DNA of 64,000 bases. It comes from Streptomyces sp. NA02950 (lineage in GTDB: Bacteria > Actinomycetota > Actinomycetes > Streptomycetales > Streptomycetaceae). This document shows positions 8,938 through 16,555 of the stretch, piece by piece. Made by a program: the position numbers and the translations under genes. Numbering within the stretch: position 1 is the stretch's first letter; every line of letters starts with the position of its first letter. A model generated the notes under the pieces. It was not told the origin of the DNA. It searched no databases and saw nothing but the letters and a program-made list of their open reading frames with translations. The DNA is taken from NCBI RefSeq assembly GCF_013364155.1, contig NZ_CP054916.1, forward strand, positions 7,160,001 to 7,224,000, written 5' to 3'.

Positions 8938-9232
8938 CCCGGCCGCTGCCCCACGCCCGGGCGAAGTGCAGCTCACCGTCGACCAGCGCCACCAGGTCGT
9001 CCCCGGTCATCGCCAGCCGGATCTGCGCACGCTCGGGCGGCGGGCCGGACAGCGTCGTCACGTCCTCGATCCGGCTGTCCACCAGACGGCCGACGAAGGT
9101 GGTGTCGAGGTCGGTGATCCAGCAGCTCACCGAGCGGTCGAGCGCGGCGGCGCCGCGGAGGTCGCCGTTCGCGCCCGCGAGGTTCTCCGCCAGTTTGTCG
9201 AGTGCGTCACGGCACTGATCCAAGGTCGCCAT
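8885..9232 (-). CDS. SCP2 sterol-binding-domain protein
   Basis: A 115-residue single-domain protein of the sterol carrier protein 2 fold, a hydrophobic-ligand-binding domain. The family pattern is visible as DGRLVDSRI-type strands, then IRLAMTGDDLVALVDGELHFARAWGSGRVKLEAGLLDLVRLRKLL, where the closing G-x-hydrophobic helix is typical. The start at 9232 gives MATLDQCRDALDKLAE. No ligand can be predicted. The gene is convergent with the siderophore ATPase and overlaps it by 53 bases; it is divergent from the next small gene. Confidence 0.85.
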   Translation of the reverse strand: MATLDQCRDALDKLAENLAGANGDLRGAAALDRSVSCWITDLDTTFVGRLVDSRIEDVTTLSGPPPERAQIRLAMTGDDLVALVDGELHFARAWGSGRVKLEAGLLDLVRLRKLL

Positions 9233-9296
9233 CGCGATGACCGTACCCCAGGTCGCGCACGTCGGAGAACGTACGGTTCGCGGTAGCGTCGGGGCC

Positions 9297-9743
9297 ATGA
9301 GTGAGCCGATGCCGGGCCTGCGGCCCGGAGCAGAGTCCGGCGCCGGGGCCGTGCCGGACCCCATGGCGGACCCGGCGCGGCGGCCCGCGGCCGAACCGGT
9401 CCCCAAGGCCGCCGAGCCCCTGGAGACCGCCGAGGCCCCGGACGTCCCGGGAGCCGTGGGTCCACAGGCCCCGGAGGCCGCCGAACTCCCGGATACCGCC
9501 GAGGCACCGACGGCTGCCGAGGCCGCCGGGCCCGCGGATCCGGCCCCGCTCGGCGTCCCCCGTACCCCCACCGGCGTCCCCGAGGTCGACGCGCGTCTCG
9601 ACCGGCTGGCCGATGCCGACCACCTCGGGACGGGCGAACATCTGGAGGTGTACGAGGATGTGCACCAGGGCCTGCGCGACACGCTGACGGCACTCGACCG
9701 GCGGCCCGGACCTCCAACCCCCGCCCCGCACGGCCCCGCTTGA
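9297..9743 (+). CDS. Conserved hypothetical protein, Pro/Ala-rich
   Basis: A 148-residue protein of unknown function. Residues 1-85 are low-complexity Pro/Ala/Glu, probably disordered. A compact C-terminal segment (about 90-135) carries the ordered-looking VPEVDARLDRLADADHL and HLEVYEDVHQGLRDTLTALD, typical of small streptomycete proteins encoded just before tlyA. The ATG at 9297 lacks a clear Shine-Dalgarno site, so it may be leaderless or start elsewhere. It ends 36 bases before tlyA and could be cotranscribed with tlyA, nadK and recN. Confidence 0.7.
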   Translation: MSEPMPGLRPGAESGAGAVPDPMADPARRPAAEPVPKAAEPLETAEAPDVPGAVGPQAPEAAELPDTAEAPTAAEAAGPADPAPLGVPRTPTGVPEVDARLDRLADADHLGTGEHLEVYEDVHQGLRDTLTALDRRPGPPTPAPHGPA

Positions 9744-9779
9744 CCAACTCCGGAACCGACCTCAGGAGCTGAACCACCC

Positions 9780-10661
9780 GTGGCAGTGACCCGCCCACGA
9801 CGCGTACGACTCGACGCGGAGCTGGTGCGCCGTAAGCTGGCCCGTTCCCGTGAGCACGCCGGCCAGCTGATCGCCGCGGGCCGGGTCACCGTCGGCGGGA
9901 CGACCGCGACCAAGGCCGCCACCCAGGTGGAGACCAGCGCGGCCGTCGTGGTGATCAAGGACGACAGCGACCCGGAGTACGTCTCGCGCGGCGGCCACAA
10001 GCTGGCGGGCGCGTTCCTCGCCTTCAGCGAGGAGTACCGGAGCGGCCCGGGCGCCGGGACCCAGGGTGCCGACGTCCGGCCCGTCCCCGGGGCGGCGCTC
10101 GAGGTCGCCGGACGGCGGGCGCTGGACGCGGGCGCGTCCACCGGTGGCTTCACCGACGTCCTGCTGCGCGCGGGCGCCTCCGGTGTGGTCGCCGTGGATG
10201 TCGGATACGGACAGCTCGCGTGGTCTCTCCAGAACGATGAACGCGTGACCGTTTTGGACCGTACGAACGTACGCGAGCTGACGCTGGAACAGATCGGAGG
10301 GGAGCCCGTGGACCTGGTCGTCGGCGATCTCTCCTTCATTCCGCTGGGGCTGGTGCTGCCCGCCCTGGTGCGCTGTGCCGCGCCCGACGCCGATCTGGTG
10401 CTGATGGTCAAACCGCAGTTCGAGGTCGGCAAGGAACGGCTCGGCAGCGGCGGTGTCGTCCGCAGCCCCGAACTGCGCGCCGAGGCGGTGCGCACGGTGG
10501 CGGAACAGGCGGCGGGGCTCGGGCTGGGAGTGCTGGGTGTGACGGCCAGCCCGCTGCCCGGACCATCGGGCAACGTCGAGTACTTTTTGTGGATGCGCGC
10601 CGGGGCGCCGGCACTGAACCCGGCCGATGTTGACCGTGCAGTGGCGGAGGGGCCGAGTTGA
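9780..10661 (+). CDS. tlyA: TlyA-family rRNA (cytidine-2'-O)-methyltransferase
   Basis: A 293-residue protein with an N-terminal S4 RNA-binding domain (RLDAELVRRKLARSREHAGQLIAAGRVTVGG-type pattern, residues 6-40) and an FtsJ-like SAM-dependent methyltransferase domain. The SAM motif is LDAGASTGGFTDVLL and the conserved VVGDLSFIPL follows. The family 2'-O-methylates cytidines in 16S and/or 23S rRNA and affects capreomycin susceptibility in mycobacteria. The GTG start at 9780 follows aggag (9764-9768). The stop overlaps the TTG start of nadK by 4 bases, so the two are coupled. Confidence 0.93.
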   Translation: MAVTRPRRVRLDAELVRRKLARSREHAGQLIAAGRVTVGGTTATKAATQVETSAAVVVIKDDSDPEYVSRGGHKLAGAFLAFSEEYRSGPGAGTQGADVRPVPGAALEVAGRRALDAGASTGGFTDVLLRAGASGVVAVDVGYGQLAWSLQNDERVTVLDRTNVRELTLEQIGGEPVDLVVGDLSFIPLGLVLPALVRCAAPDADLVLMVKPQFEVGKERLGSGGVVRSPELRAEAVRTVAEQAAGLGLGVLGVTASPLPGPSGNVEYFLWMRAGAPALNPADVDRAVAEGPS

Positions 10662-11680
10662 CCACTTCAGAAGCAGCGTCGGAAGCGGCGGATCGAACCG
10701 GTCAGGCCGGGGAGGCTGGTCCGGCAGGGGACGCGGACCGCGCCGACGCACCCGCACCCGCTCCCGGGACGCCGACGGCCGAGCCGACGGCCAAGCGCAC
10801 CGTCTTCCTGCTCGCGCACACCGGCCGCCCCGCGGCCATCCGCAGCGCGGAACTGGTGGTGCAGGGGCTGCTGCGCAGCGGTATCGGGGTGCGGGTGCTC
10901 GCCGCGGAGGCCGCGGACCTGCCGCTGCCGCCCGCGGTCGAGCTGGTCGAGGCGGGCCGGGACGTTCTCGACGGCTGTGAGCTGCTGGTGGTGCTCGGCG
11001 GGGACGGGACGCTGCTGCGCGGGGCGGAGTTCTCGCGGATCTCCGGTGTGCCGATGCTCGGCGTCAACCTGGGCCGGGTCGGCTTCCTCGCCGAGGCCGA
11101 GCGCGATGACCTGGACAAGGTCGTGGACCGGGTGGTGACCCGGCAGTACGAGGTCGAGGAGCGGATGACGATCGATGTACTCGTCCGCAACGACGGCCAC
11201 ATCGTGCACACCGACTGGGCGCTGAACGAGGCGTCGGTGGAGAAGGCCGCGCGCGAGCGGCTGCTCGAGGTCGTCACCGAGGTCGACGGCCGCCCGGTGT
11301 CCCGCTTCGGCGGCGACGGTGTGGTGTGCGCGACCCCGACCGGTTCGACGGCGTACGCCTTCTCGGCGGGCGGCCCGGTGGTCTGGCCCGAGGTGGAGGC
11401 GCTGCTGATGGTGCCGATCAGCGCGCACGCCCTGTTCGCCAAGCCGCTGGTGACCACGCCGGACTCGGTGCTCGCGGTGGAGGTGCAGCCGCAGACGCCG
11501 CACGGGGTGCTGTGGTGCGACGGGCGCCGCACGGTGGAACTGCCCGCGGGGGCGCGGGTGGAGGTGCGGCGGGGTGCCGTACCGGTGCGGCTGGCGCGGC
11601 TGCACCATGCGTCGTTCACCGACCGGCTGGTGGCCAAGTTCGCGCTCCCGGTGGCGGGCTGGCGCGGCGCGCCCCACTAG
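10658..11680 (+). CDS. nadK: NAD kinase
   Basis: A 340-residue ATP/polyphosphate-dependent NAD kinase, which makes NADP from NAD in the cytoplasm. It has the signature GGDGTLLRG with the catalytic Asp, the NE motif (ALNEASVEK) and the GDGVVCATPTGSTAY active-site segment. The first 45 residues are low-complexity Glu/Ala/Pro and precede the conserved KRTVFLLAHTGR. The start is TTG at 10658, overlapping the tlyA stop (ttga) with ggagggg 5-6 bases upstream. No membrane or export signal is seen. It is followed directly by the TIR element at 11687. Confidence 0.95.
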   Translation: MTTSEAASEAADRTGQAGEAGPAGDADRADAPAPAPGTPTAEPTAKRTVFLLAHTGRPAAIRSAELVVQGLLRSGIGVRVLAAEAADLPLPPAVELVEAGRDVLDGCELLVVLGGDGTLLRGAEFSRISGVPMLGVNLGRVGFLAEAERDDLDKVVDRVVTRQYEVEERMTIDVLVRNDGHIVHTDWALNEASVEKAARERLLEVVTEVDGRPVSRFGGDGVVCATPTGSTAYAFSAGGPVVWPEVEALLMVPISAHALFAKPLVTTPDSVLAVEVQPQTPHGVLWCDGRRTVELPAGARVEVRRGAVPVRLARLHHASFTDRLVAKFALPVAGWRGAPH

Positions 11681-11686
11681 TGCCGC

Positions 11687-11863
11687 GTCAGCCGAGGTAC
11701 GCCCGGTGGCGAGGCGTCCCCTGGTGCGTGCGATCGCAAGGCGGCCGGAGAAGCCCTCGTAGGGGGCCTGCTCGGGCTACGGCCAACGCAGCGAGAGGGG
11801 GCACCTCCCAGCGGTAGCTGGGGGAGCGTGCCAGGGCGGCGAGCGGGACGAACCTCGGCTGAC
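11687..11863. mobile_element. MITE-like non-coding element with 12-bp terminal inverted repeats
   Basis: A 177-base segment is bounded by perfect 12-bp inverted repeats, gtcagccgaggt (11687-11698) and acctcggctgac (11852-11863), with weaker similarity continuing inward. It contains an inner hairpin (ctcccagc, loop ggta, gctggggg; 11805-11824). It has no coding capacity and no obvious target-site duplication, and fills most of the nadK-recN gap. This architecture fits a miniature inverted-repeat element or a streptomycete intergenic repeat. Copy number elsewhere in the genome is unknown from this window. Confidence 0.55.
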
Positions 11864-12033
11864 AGGGCCCCAGGCCACGTCCGGCGGGTCTCATCGGGTC
11901 CGCGAAGAGCTCGGCGGGACAGCACCTGGCCCCGGGCGTAGGGCCCCGTCCGACCGGTCATCTGTGCGGGCGGAACCCGGAAGGTGAGCCCCGTCGTCGC
12001 GTCGGACCGGTCAAACCTCGTATGGTCTTGCAC

Positions 12034-13773
12034 GTGCTGGAGGAGATGCGGATACGTGCGCTGGGCGTCATCGACGACGCGGTCGTCGAGCTGTCGCCCG
12101 GCTTCACCGCGGTGACCGGTGAGACCGGCGCGGGCAAGACCATGGTGGTCACCAGCCTGGGGCTGCTGCTGGGCGGCCGCGCCGACGCCACCCTGGTGCG
12201 GATCGGCGCCAAGGCGGCGGTCGTCGAAGGGCGGATCACGGTCGACGCGCGCTCGACGGCGGCCGTACGGGCCGAGGAGGCGGGCGCCGAACTGGACGAC
12301 GGCGCGCTGCTGATCAGCCGTACGCTCTCCGCCGAAGGCCGTTCACGCGCCCATGTGGGCGGCCGGTCGGTCCCCGTGGGGCTGCTGGGCGAGCTGGCCG
12401 ACGACCTGGTGGCCGTGCACGGTCAGACCGATCAGCAGGGTCTGCTGCGGCCCGCCCGGCAGCGCGAGGCGCTGGACCGGTACGCGGGCGAGGCGGTCGC
12501 CGGGCCGCTGGAGAAGTACGGGGGCGCCTACCGCCGACTGCGCGCCGTCACCACCGAGCTGGAGGAGCTGACCACCCGCGCCCGCGAACGCGCTCAGGAA
12601 GCCGATCTGCTCCGCTTCGGGCTCGAGGAGGTGGCCGCCGCCGAGCCCCGCGCGGGGGAGGACACCGAGCTGGCCGCCGAGGCCGAGCGGCTGGGCCACG
12701 CCGAGGCCCTCGCCTCCGCCGCCGCCGTCGCCCACGCCGCCCTCGCCGGGAACCCGGAGGACCCCGAGGGTGTGGACGCCACCACTCTGGTCGGCGGTGC
12801 CCACCGCGCCGTGGAGGCCGTACGCTCCCACGACCCGGCGCTCGCCGGGCTCGCCGACCGGATCGGCGAGGTCGGCATCCTGCTGTCCGACGTCGCCCAG
12901 GAACTGGCGGGCTACGCCGACAACCTCGACGCCGATCCGCTGCGGCTGGCCGTCGTCGAGGAGCGCCGCGCGGCGCTGGCCCAGCTGACCCGGAAGTACG
13001 GCGAGTCCATCGCGGACGTGCTGGCCTGGGCGGAGGAGGGCGCGGCCCGGCTGGCCGAACTGGACGGTGACGACGACCGCATCGGCGAGCTGACCGCCGA
13101 GCGCGACGCGCTGCGCACCGAACTCGGCGAGCTGGCGCAGACGCTCACCGACGCCCGGACCGAGGCCGCGGCCCGGTTCGCCGAGGCGGTCACCGCCGAA
13201 CTGGCCGAACTGGCCATGCCGCACGCCCGCGTGACCTTCGCCATCCGCCAGACCGACGCCGCGGACGAGACGGCGGGCATCGAGGTGGGCGGCCGGGCCG
13301 TCCTCTACGGACCGCACGGCGCCGACGAGGTCGAGCTGCTGCTCGCCCCCCACCCCGGCGCCCCGCCCCGCCCGATCGCCAAGGGTGCTTCCGGCGGTGA
13401 GCTGTCGCGGGTGATGCTCGCGGTCGAGGTGGTGTTCGCCGGTTCCGATCCGGTGCCGACGTATCTCTTCGACGAGGTGGACGCGGGCGTCGGCGGCAAG
13501 GCCGCGGTCGAGGTGGGCCGCCGGCTGGCCCGGCTGGCCCGCTCGGCGCAGGTCGTGGTGGTCACACATCTGCCCCAGGTCGCGGCCTTCGCCGACCGGC
13601 ACCTGGTGGTGGAGAAGACCAACGACGGGTCGGTGACCCGCAGCGGGGTGAAGGCCATGGAGGGCGAGGACCGCGTACGGGAGCTGTCGCGGATGCTGGC
13701 GGGCCAGGAGGATTCGGAACTGGCGCGGGCGCACGCCGAAGAGCTGCTGGAGGCGGCGCGCGCCGGACGCTGA
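12034..13773 (+). CDS. recN: DNA repair protein RecN
   Basis: A 579-residue SMC-like ATPase that acts early in double-strand-break repair. Walker A is GETGAGKT near the N-terminus, two helical arms form the coiled-coil middle, and the C-terminal lobe has signature GASGGELSRVMLAVEV and Walker B TYLFDEVDAGVGGKA. Start choice is uncertain: the conserved N-terminus is MLEEMRIRALGV-like, fitting GTG 12034; ATG 12022 and ATG 12046 are alternatives. No usable Shine-Dalgarno precedes 12034, but tatggt lies 8 bases upstream like a -10 box, so a leaderless mRNA is possible. It follows tlyA-nadK, the usual actinobacterial order. Confidence 0.93.
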   Translation: MLEEMRIRALGVIDDAVVELSPGFTAVTGETGAGKTMVVTSLGLLLGGRADATLVRIGAKAAVVEGRITVDARSTAAVRAEEAGAELDDGALLISRTLSAEGRSRAHVGGRSVPVGLLGELADDLVAVHGQTDQQGLLRPARQREALDRYAGEAVAGPLEKYGGAYRRLRAVTTELEELTTRARERAQEADLLRFGLEEVAAAEPRAGEDTELAAEAERLGHAEALASAAAVAHAALAGNPEDPEGVDATTLVGGAHRAVEAVRSHDPALAGLADRIGEVGILLSDVAQELAGYADNLDADPLRLAVVEERRAALAQLTRKYGESIADVLAWAEEGAARLAELDGDDDRIGELTAERDALRTELGELAQTLTDARTEAAARFAEAVTAELAELAMPHARVTFAIRQTDAADETAGIEVGGRAVLYGPHGADEVELLLAPHPGAPPRPIAKGASGGELSRVMLAVEVVFAGSDPVPTYLFDEVDAGVGGKAAVEVGRRLARLARSAQVVVVTHLPQVAAFADRHLVVEKTNDGSVTRSGVKAMEGEDRVRELSRMLAGQEDSELARAHAEELLEAARAGR

Positions 13774-14111
13774 GGCCGCGGGCATGGAACGCCGCCGCGC
13801 GCTCCGCGGGAAGTGCGGCGAGCTGCCCGTGGGGAAGTGCCCTGAGGTGCCGTCGTTCGTCCGCGGCCGCATCGTGGCCGGTCGTGCGGTTCCCCGCACC
13901 CCCGTGGCGGGGACGGCCGGCGGGCCGCACTCCCGGGGTCACCCGTACGGGTGGTACTGCGGACGTACGGCCGAGTCAGGGCCGGGCGCCCCGCGCGGGC
14001 ATTGCCGCGGCGGCGCCGCGAGTGCTGGCATTCTTGGGCCCAGCGCACTCGTACCGCCCGCACCGCCGCGCCCCATCCCCGACCCTATATCGCCTCAGGA
14101 GCTCCGCCCGC
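13774..14111. other. 338-base gap after recN
   Basis: No gene recognised. There are several GC-rich short hairpins (for example gtgcgg ttcc ccgcac) and one perfect 14-bp palindrome cacccgtacgggtg at 13940-13953 that shares its core with the one at 4561-4572. The glycosyltransferase frame remains open back to 13884, but no ribosome binding site supports such an upstream start. Confidence 0.5.
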
Positions 14112-15248
14112 GTGAGCAGTACCGTGAGCACCACCCCGGTCCCGCCGCACGGGCAGCCGTCGCTGCACGCCGTCCAGGTGCTGGGGAGGGGTGGTCGGGG
14201 CAGCGGGGTGCATGTGCGGTCGCTGTCGGCCGGGTTGGTCGCGCGCGGGCTGCGGGTGACCGTGTGCGGGCCCTGGAGCGCCGAACTGGGGTACGGCTTC
14301 ACCGAGGCGGGCGCGCGCTTCGCCGCCCTCGACGCGCTGACCGACGCCGGAAGCGTCGCCTCGCTGCGCGCGGCCTCGGTCGGCGCCGGGCTGGTGCACG
14401 CCCACGGGCTGCGCTCCGGGTTGCTGGCCGCGATGGCCCTGCGGGGCCGCCGCGTCCCGCTGATCGTCACCTGGCACACCACGGTGGACGCCGACGGGGC
14501 GCGGGCGCCGGTGGTCCGGATGATGGAGCGCAAGGTGGCACGTACCGCCGCGATCGTGCTGGGTACCTCATCGGACCTGGTGGACCGGGCCCGCGCCCGG
14601 GGTGCCCGTGACGCGCGGCTGGCACCGGTCGCGGTCCCGGTACAGCGCGGGGCGGGCGACGGCGACGAGCAGAAGGCGCGGGCCGAACTGGGCGCCGTGG
14701 AGCGGCCGTTGCTGGTCGCGGCGGGCCGTCTGGAGGCGGCGGCGGGCTTCGGTCCGCTGCTGGACGCCGCCCGTCGGTGGCGTGCGCTGGACCCGCAGCC
14801 GATGCTGGTGATCGCGGGGGAGGGGCCGGACCGTGCGCTGCTCCAGCGCAGGATCGAGGCGGAGGTGCTGCCGGTGCGGCTGCTCGGCCGCCGGGACGAT
14901 GTGCCGGAGCTGCTCGCCGCGGCCGATGTCGCGGTGCTCTCCAGCCGCTGGGAGGCGCGTTCGCCGCTCGCCCAGGAGGCGCTGCACGCGGGGGTGCCGC
15001 TGGTCGCCACGGCCGTGGGCGGAGTGCCCGAACTGGTCGGCGACGCGGCCGAACTGGTGCCGTACGGCGATCCGGAGGCGCTGGCGGACGCCGTGGCCGG
15101 GTTGCTCGCCGACCCGGCGCGCCGGGTGGCGCTGGCCGCCGCCGGGCGGGCGCGGGCGGCCGGTTGGCCGACCGAGGACGACACGGTGAGTCATGTCCTC
15201 AGCGTGTACGACGAATTGGTGCAGACCTTTTGGCGTCAAGGGGGTTGA
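14112..15248 (+). CDS. GT4-family glycosyltransferase
   Basis: A 378-residue cytoplasmic or membrane-associated GT-B glycosyltransferase. The N-terminal domain shows the Gly-rich acceptor loop LGRGGRGSGVHVRSLSAGLV. The C-terminal nucleotide-sugar domain shows LLGRRDDVPELLAAADVAVL and the EX7E motif EARSPLAQEALHAGVPLVAT. The GTG at 14112 is chosen because aggag (14097-14101) is 10 bases upstream; the frame is open further upstream without such a site. Donor and acceptor are not predictable. It is next to recN and upstream of an exported glucanase gene. Confidence 0.88.
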   Translation: MSSTVSTTPVPPHGQPSLHAVQVLGRGGRGSGVHVRSLSAGLVARGLRVTVCGPWSAELGYGFTEAGARFAALDALTDAGSVASLRAASVGAGLVHAHGLRSGLLAAMALRGRRVPLIVTWHTTVDADGARAPVVRMMERKVARTAAIVLGTSSDLVDRARARGARDARLAPVAVPVQRGAGDGDEQKARAELGAVERPLLVAAGRLEAAAGFGPLLDAARRWRALDPQPMLVIAGEGPDRALLQRRIEAEVLPVRLLGRRDDVPELLAAADVAVLSSRWEARSPLAQEALHAGVPLVATAVGGVPELVGDAAELVPYGDPEALADAVAGLLADPARRVALAAAGRARAAGWPTEDDTVSHVLSVYDELVQTFWRQGG

Positions 15249-15291
15249 CGGCCCTCGCGGTGATGGGCAGGGTGCTGCCCAGTCGCCGTGA

Positions 15292-15303
15292 GAGAGCGCT
15301 CTC
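15292..15303. promoter_or_regulatory. Palindromic operator candidate (LacI-family type)
   Basis: The perfect 12-bp palindrome gagagcgctctc lies 72 bases before the GH64 glucanase start. It resembles the family of streptomycete LacI-type sugar operators (CebR box TGGGAGCGCTCCCA shares the central GAGCGCTC). It may confer repression by a sugar-responsive regulator; no such regulator is encoded nearby. Confidence 0.55.
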
Positions 15304-15374
15304 AGCCGTGCTGTCCATCACCCCCCCCGCGCACTTGTCCCGGCAACCCCCACGACGCCGAGGAGCACATCACC

Positions 15375-16538
15375 ATGATCAGTCGCCGAAAACTGCTGGG
15401 TTCGTTCGCCGCGACCGCGGCCGCCGCAGGTTCCGGTCTCGCCCTCACCGGCGGCCGGGCCGACGGCGCCCAGAGCGCCGCCACCCTGCCGATCACCGTC
15501 GTCAACCGCACCGGTCAGTTCGCCAATACGTCGATATGGCTCTACATCGTCGGTAACGAGGGCGGACGCCAGGTCAGGGTGACGCCCGACGGCCGACTCG
15601 CCCCTGTCGCCCTGTCCGACAACGGCGCCGACGGCTGGACCGACTACGCCATCCCGCTGGCCGGGAGCGGTGACACCAAGCTGACCCTGCCGCGGATGTC
15701 CGGCCGGATCTATGTCGCGTTGGGCTCCCGGCTGAAGTTCAAGGCGGTCACCGACGGCGCGGGCAACGCCGCCCTCCAGTACCCGGCCGGCTGGGTCTCC
15801 GGGGACCCCAACTACCAAGTCCTGCACGACTGTGCGGAGTTCACCTTCAACGCCGACGGCATGTTCTGCAACACCACCATGGTGGACATGTTCAGCGTGC
15901 CGCTGGCGATCCGCCTCACCGGAGCCAAGGACCAGACCACCGGCACCCTCAAGGACGGTGCCCGCGACAAGGTGTTCTCCGGCCTCGCCGCGACCGACGC
16001 CTTCGGCCCGCTGGTGCTCGGCGACCGGCTGCGGGTGATCGCCCCGGGGCACGGTCTGGGCGCCGGACTGTTCCCGCAGGACTACTTCGCGTCCTACATC
16101 GACACGGTGTGGGACACCTACGGAGCGAAGGACCTCAAGGTCACCACCAACGCGGGCACCTTCACCGGCCGGGTCGGTGGCGGCAGGCTCTCCTTCACCG
16201 GTCCCGCCACCGTCTCCTTCGCCAAACCCTCCACCAAGGACGTGCTGTTCTGCGACGGCGCGCTGGCCGCGCCCAACGACGGGACGACCGGCCCGGTCGC
16301 GGCCATCCTCGGCGCGGCCTTCAACCGCACCACCCTGCACAGCGCGGCCGCCCAGCCGGTCACCGACCCGGGCGCCTTCTACACCGGGCGGATCACCCAC
16401 CACTACGCCAAGGCCATGCACGCGGCCACCGCCGACGGCAAGGCCTACGGCTTCGCCTTCGACGACGTCGCCGACTTCGCGTCCTACATCCAGGACACCG
16501 CGCCGACCGGGCTCACCCTCACCCTGACCCCGTTCTGA
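15375..16538 (+). CDS. Exported GH64 endo-beta-1,3-glucanase
   Basis: A 387-residue glycoside hydrolase family 64 enzyme, cleaving beta-1,3-glucan to laminaripentaose-type products outside the cell. The N-terminus is a signal peptide with a Tat-like SRRKLLGSF motif, an Ala-rich core and probable cleavage after ADGA. Mature residues show the catalytic Glu in DCAEFTFN and the Asp in TTMVDMFSVP, 16 residues apart as in the characterised laminaripentaose-producing enzyme (E154/D170). No extra carbohydrate-binding module is present. ATG 15375 follows gaggag. A LacI-type palindrome upstream suggests substrate control. Confidence 0.93.
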   Translation: MISRRKLLGSFAATAAAAGSGLALTGGRADGAQSAATLPITVVNRTGQFANTSIWLYIVGNEGGRQVRVTPDGRLAPVALSDNGADGWTDYAIPLAGSGDTKLTLPRMSGRIYVALGSRLKFKAVTDGAGNAALQYPAGWVSGDPNYQVLHDCAEFTFNADGMFCNTTMVDMFSVPLAIRLTGAKDQTTGTLKDGARDKVFSGLAATDAFGPLVLGDRLRVIAPGHGLGAGLFPQDYFASYIDTVWDTYGAKDLKVTTNAGTFTGRVGGGRLSFTGPATVSFAKPSTKDVLFCDGALAAPNDGTTGPVAAILGAAFNRTTLHSAAAQPVTDPGAFYTGRITHHYAKAMHAATADGKAYGFAFDDVADFASYIQDTAPTGLTLTLTPF

Positions 16539-16555
16539 TCCGGCGGCCGGGCCCG

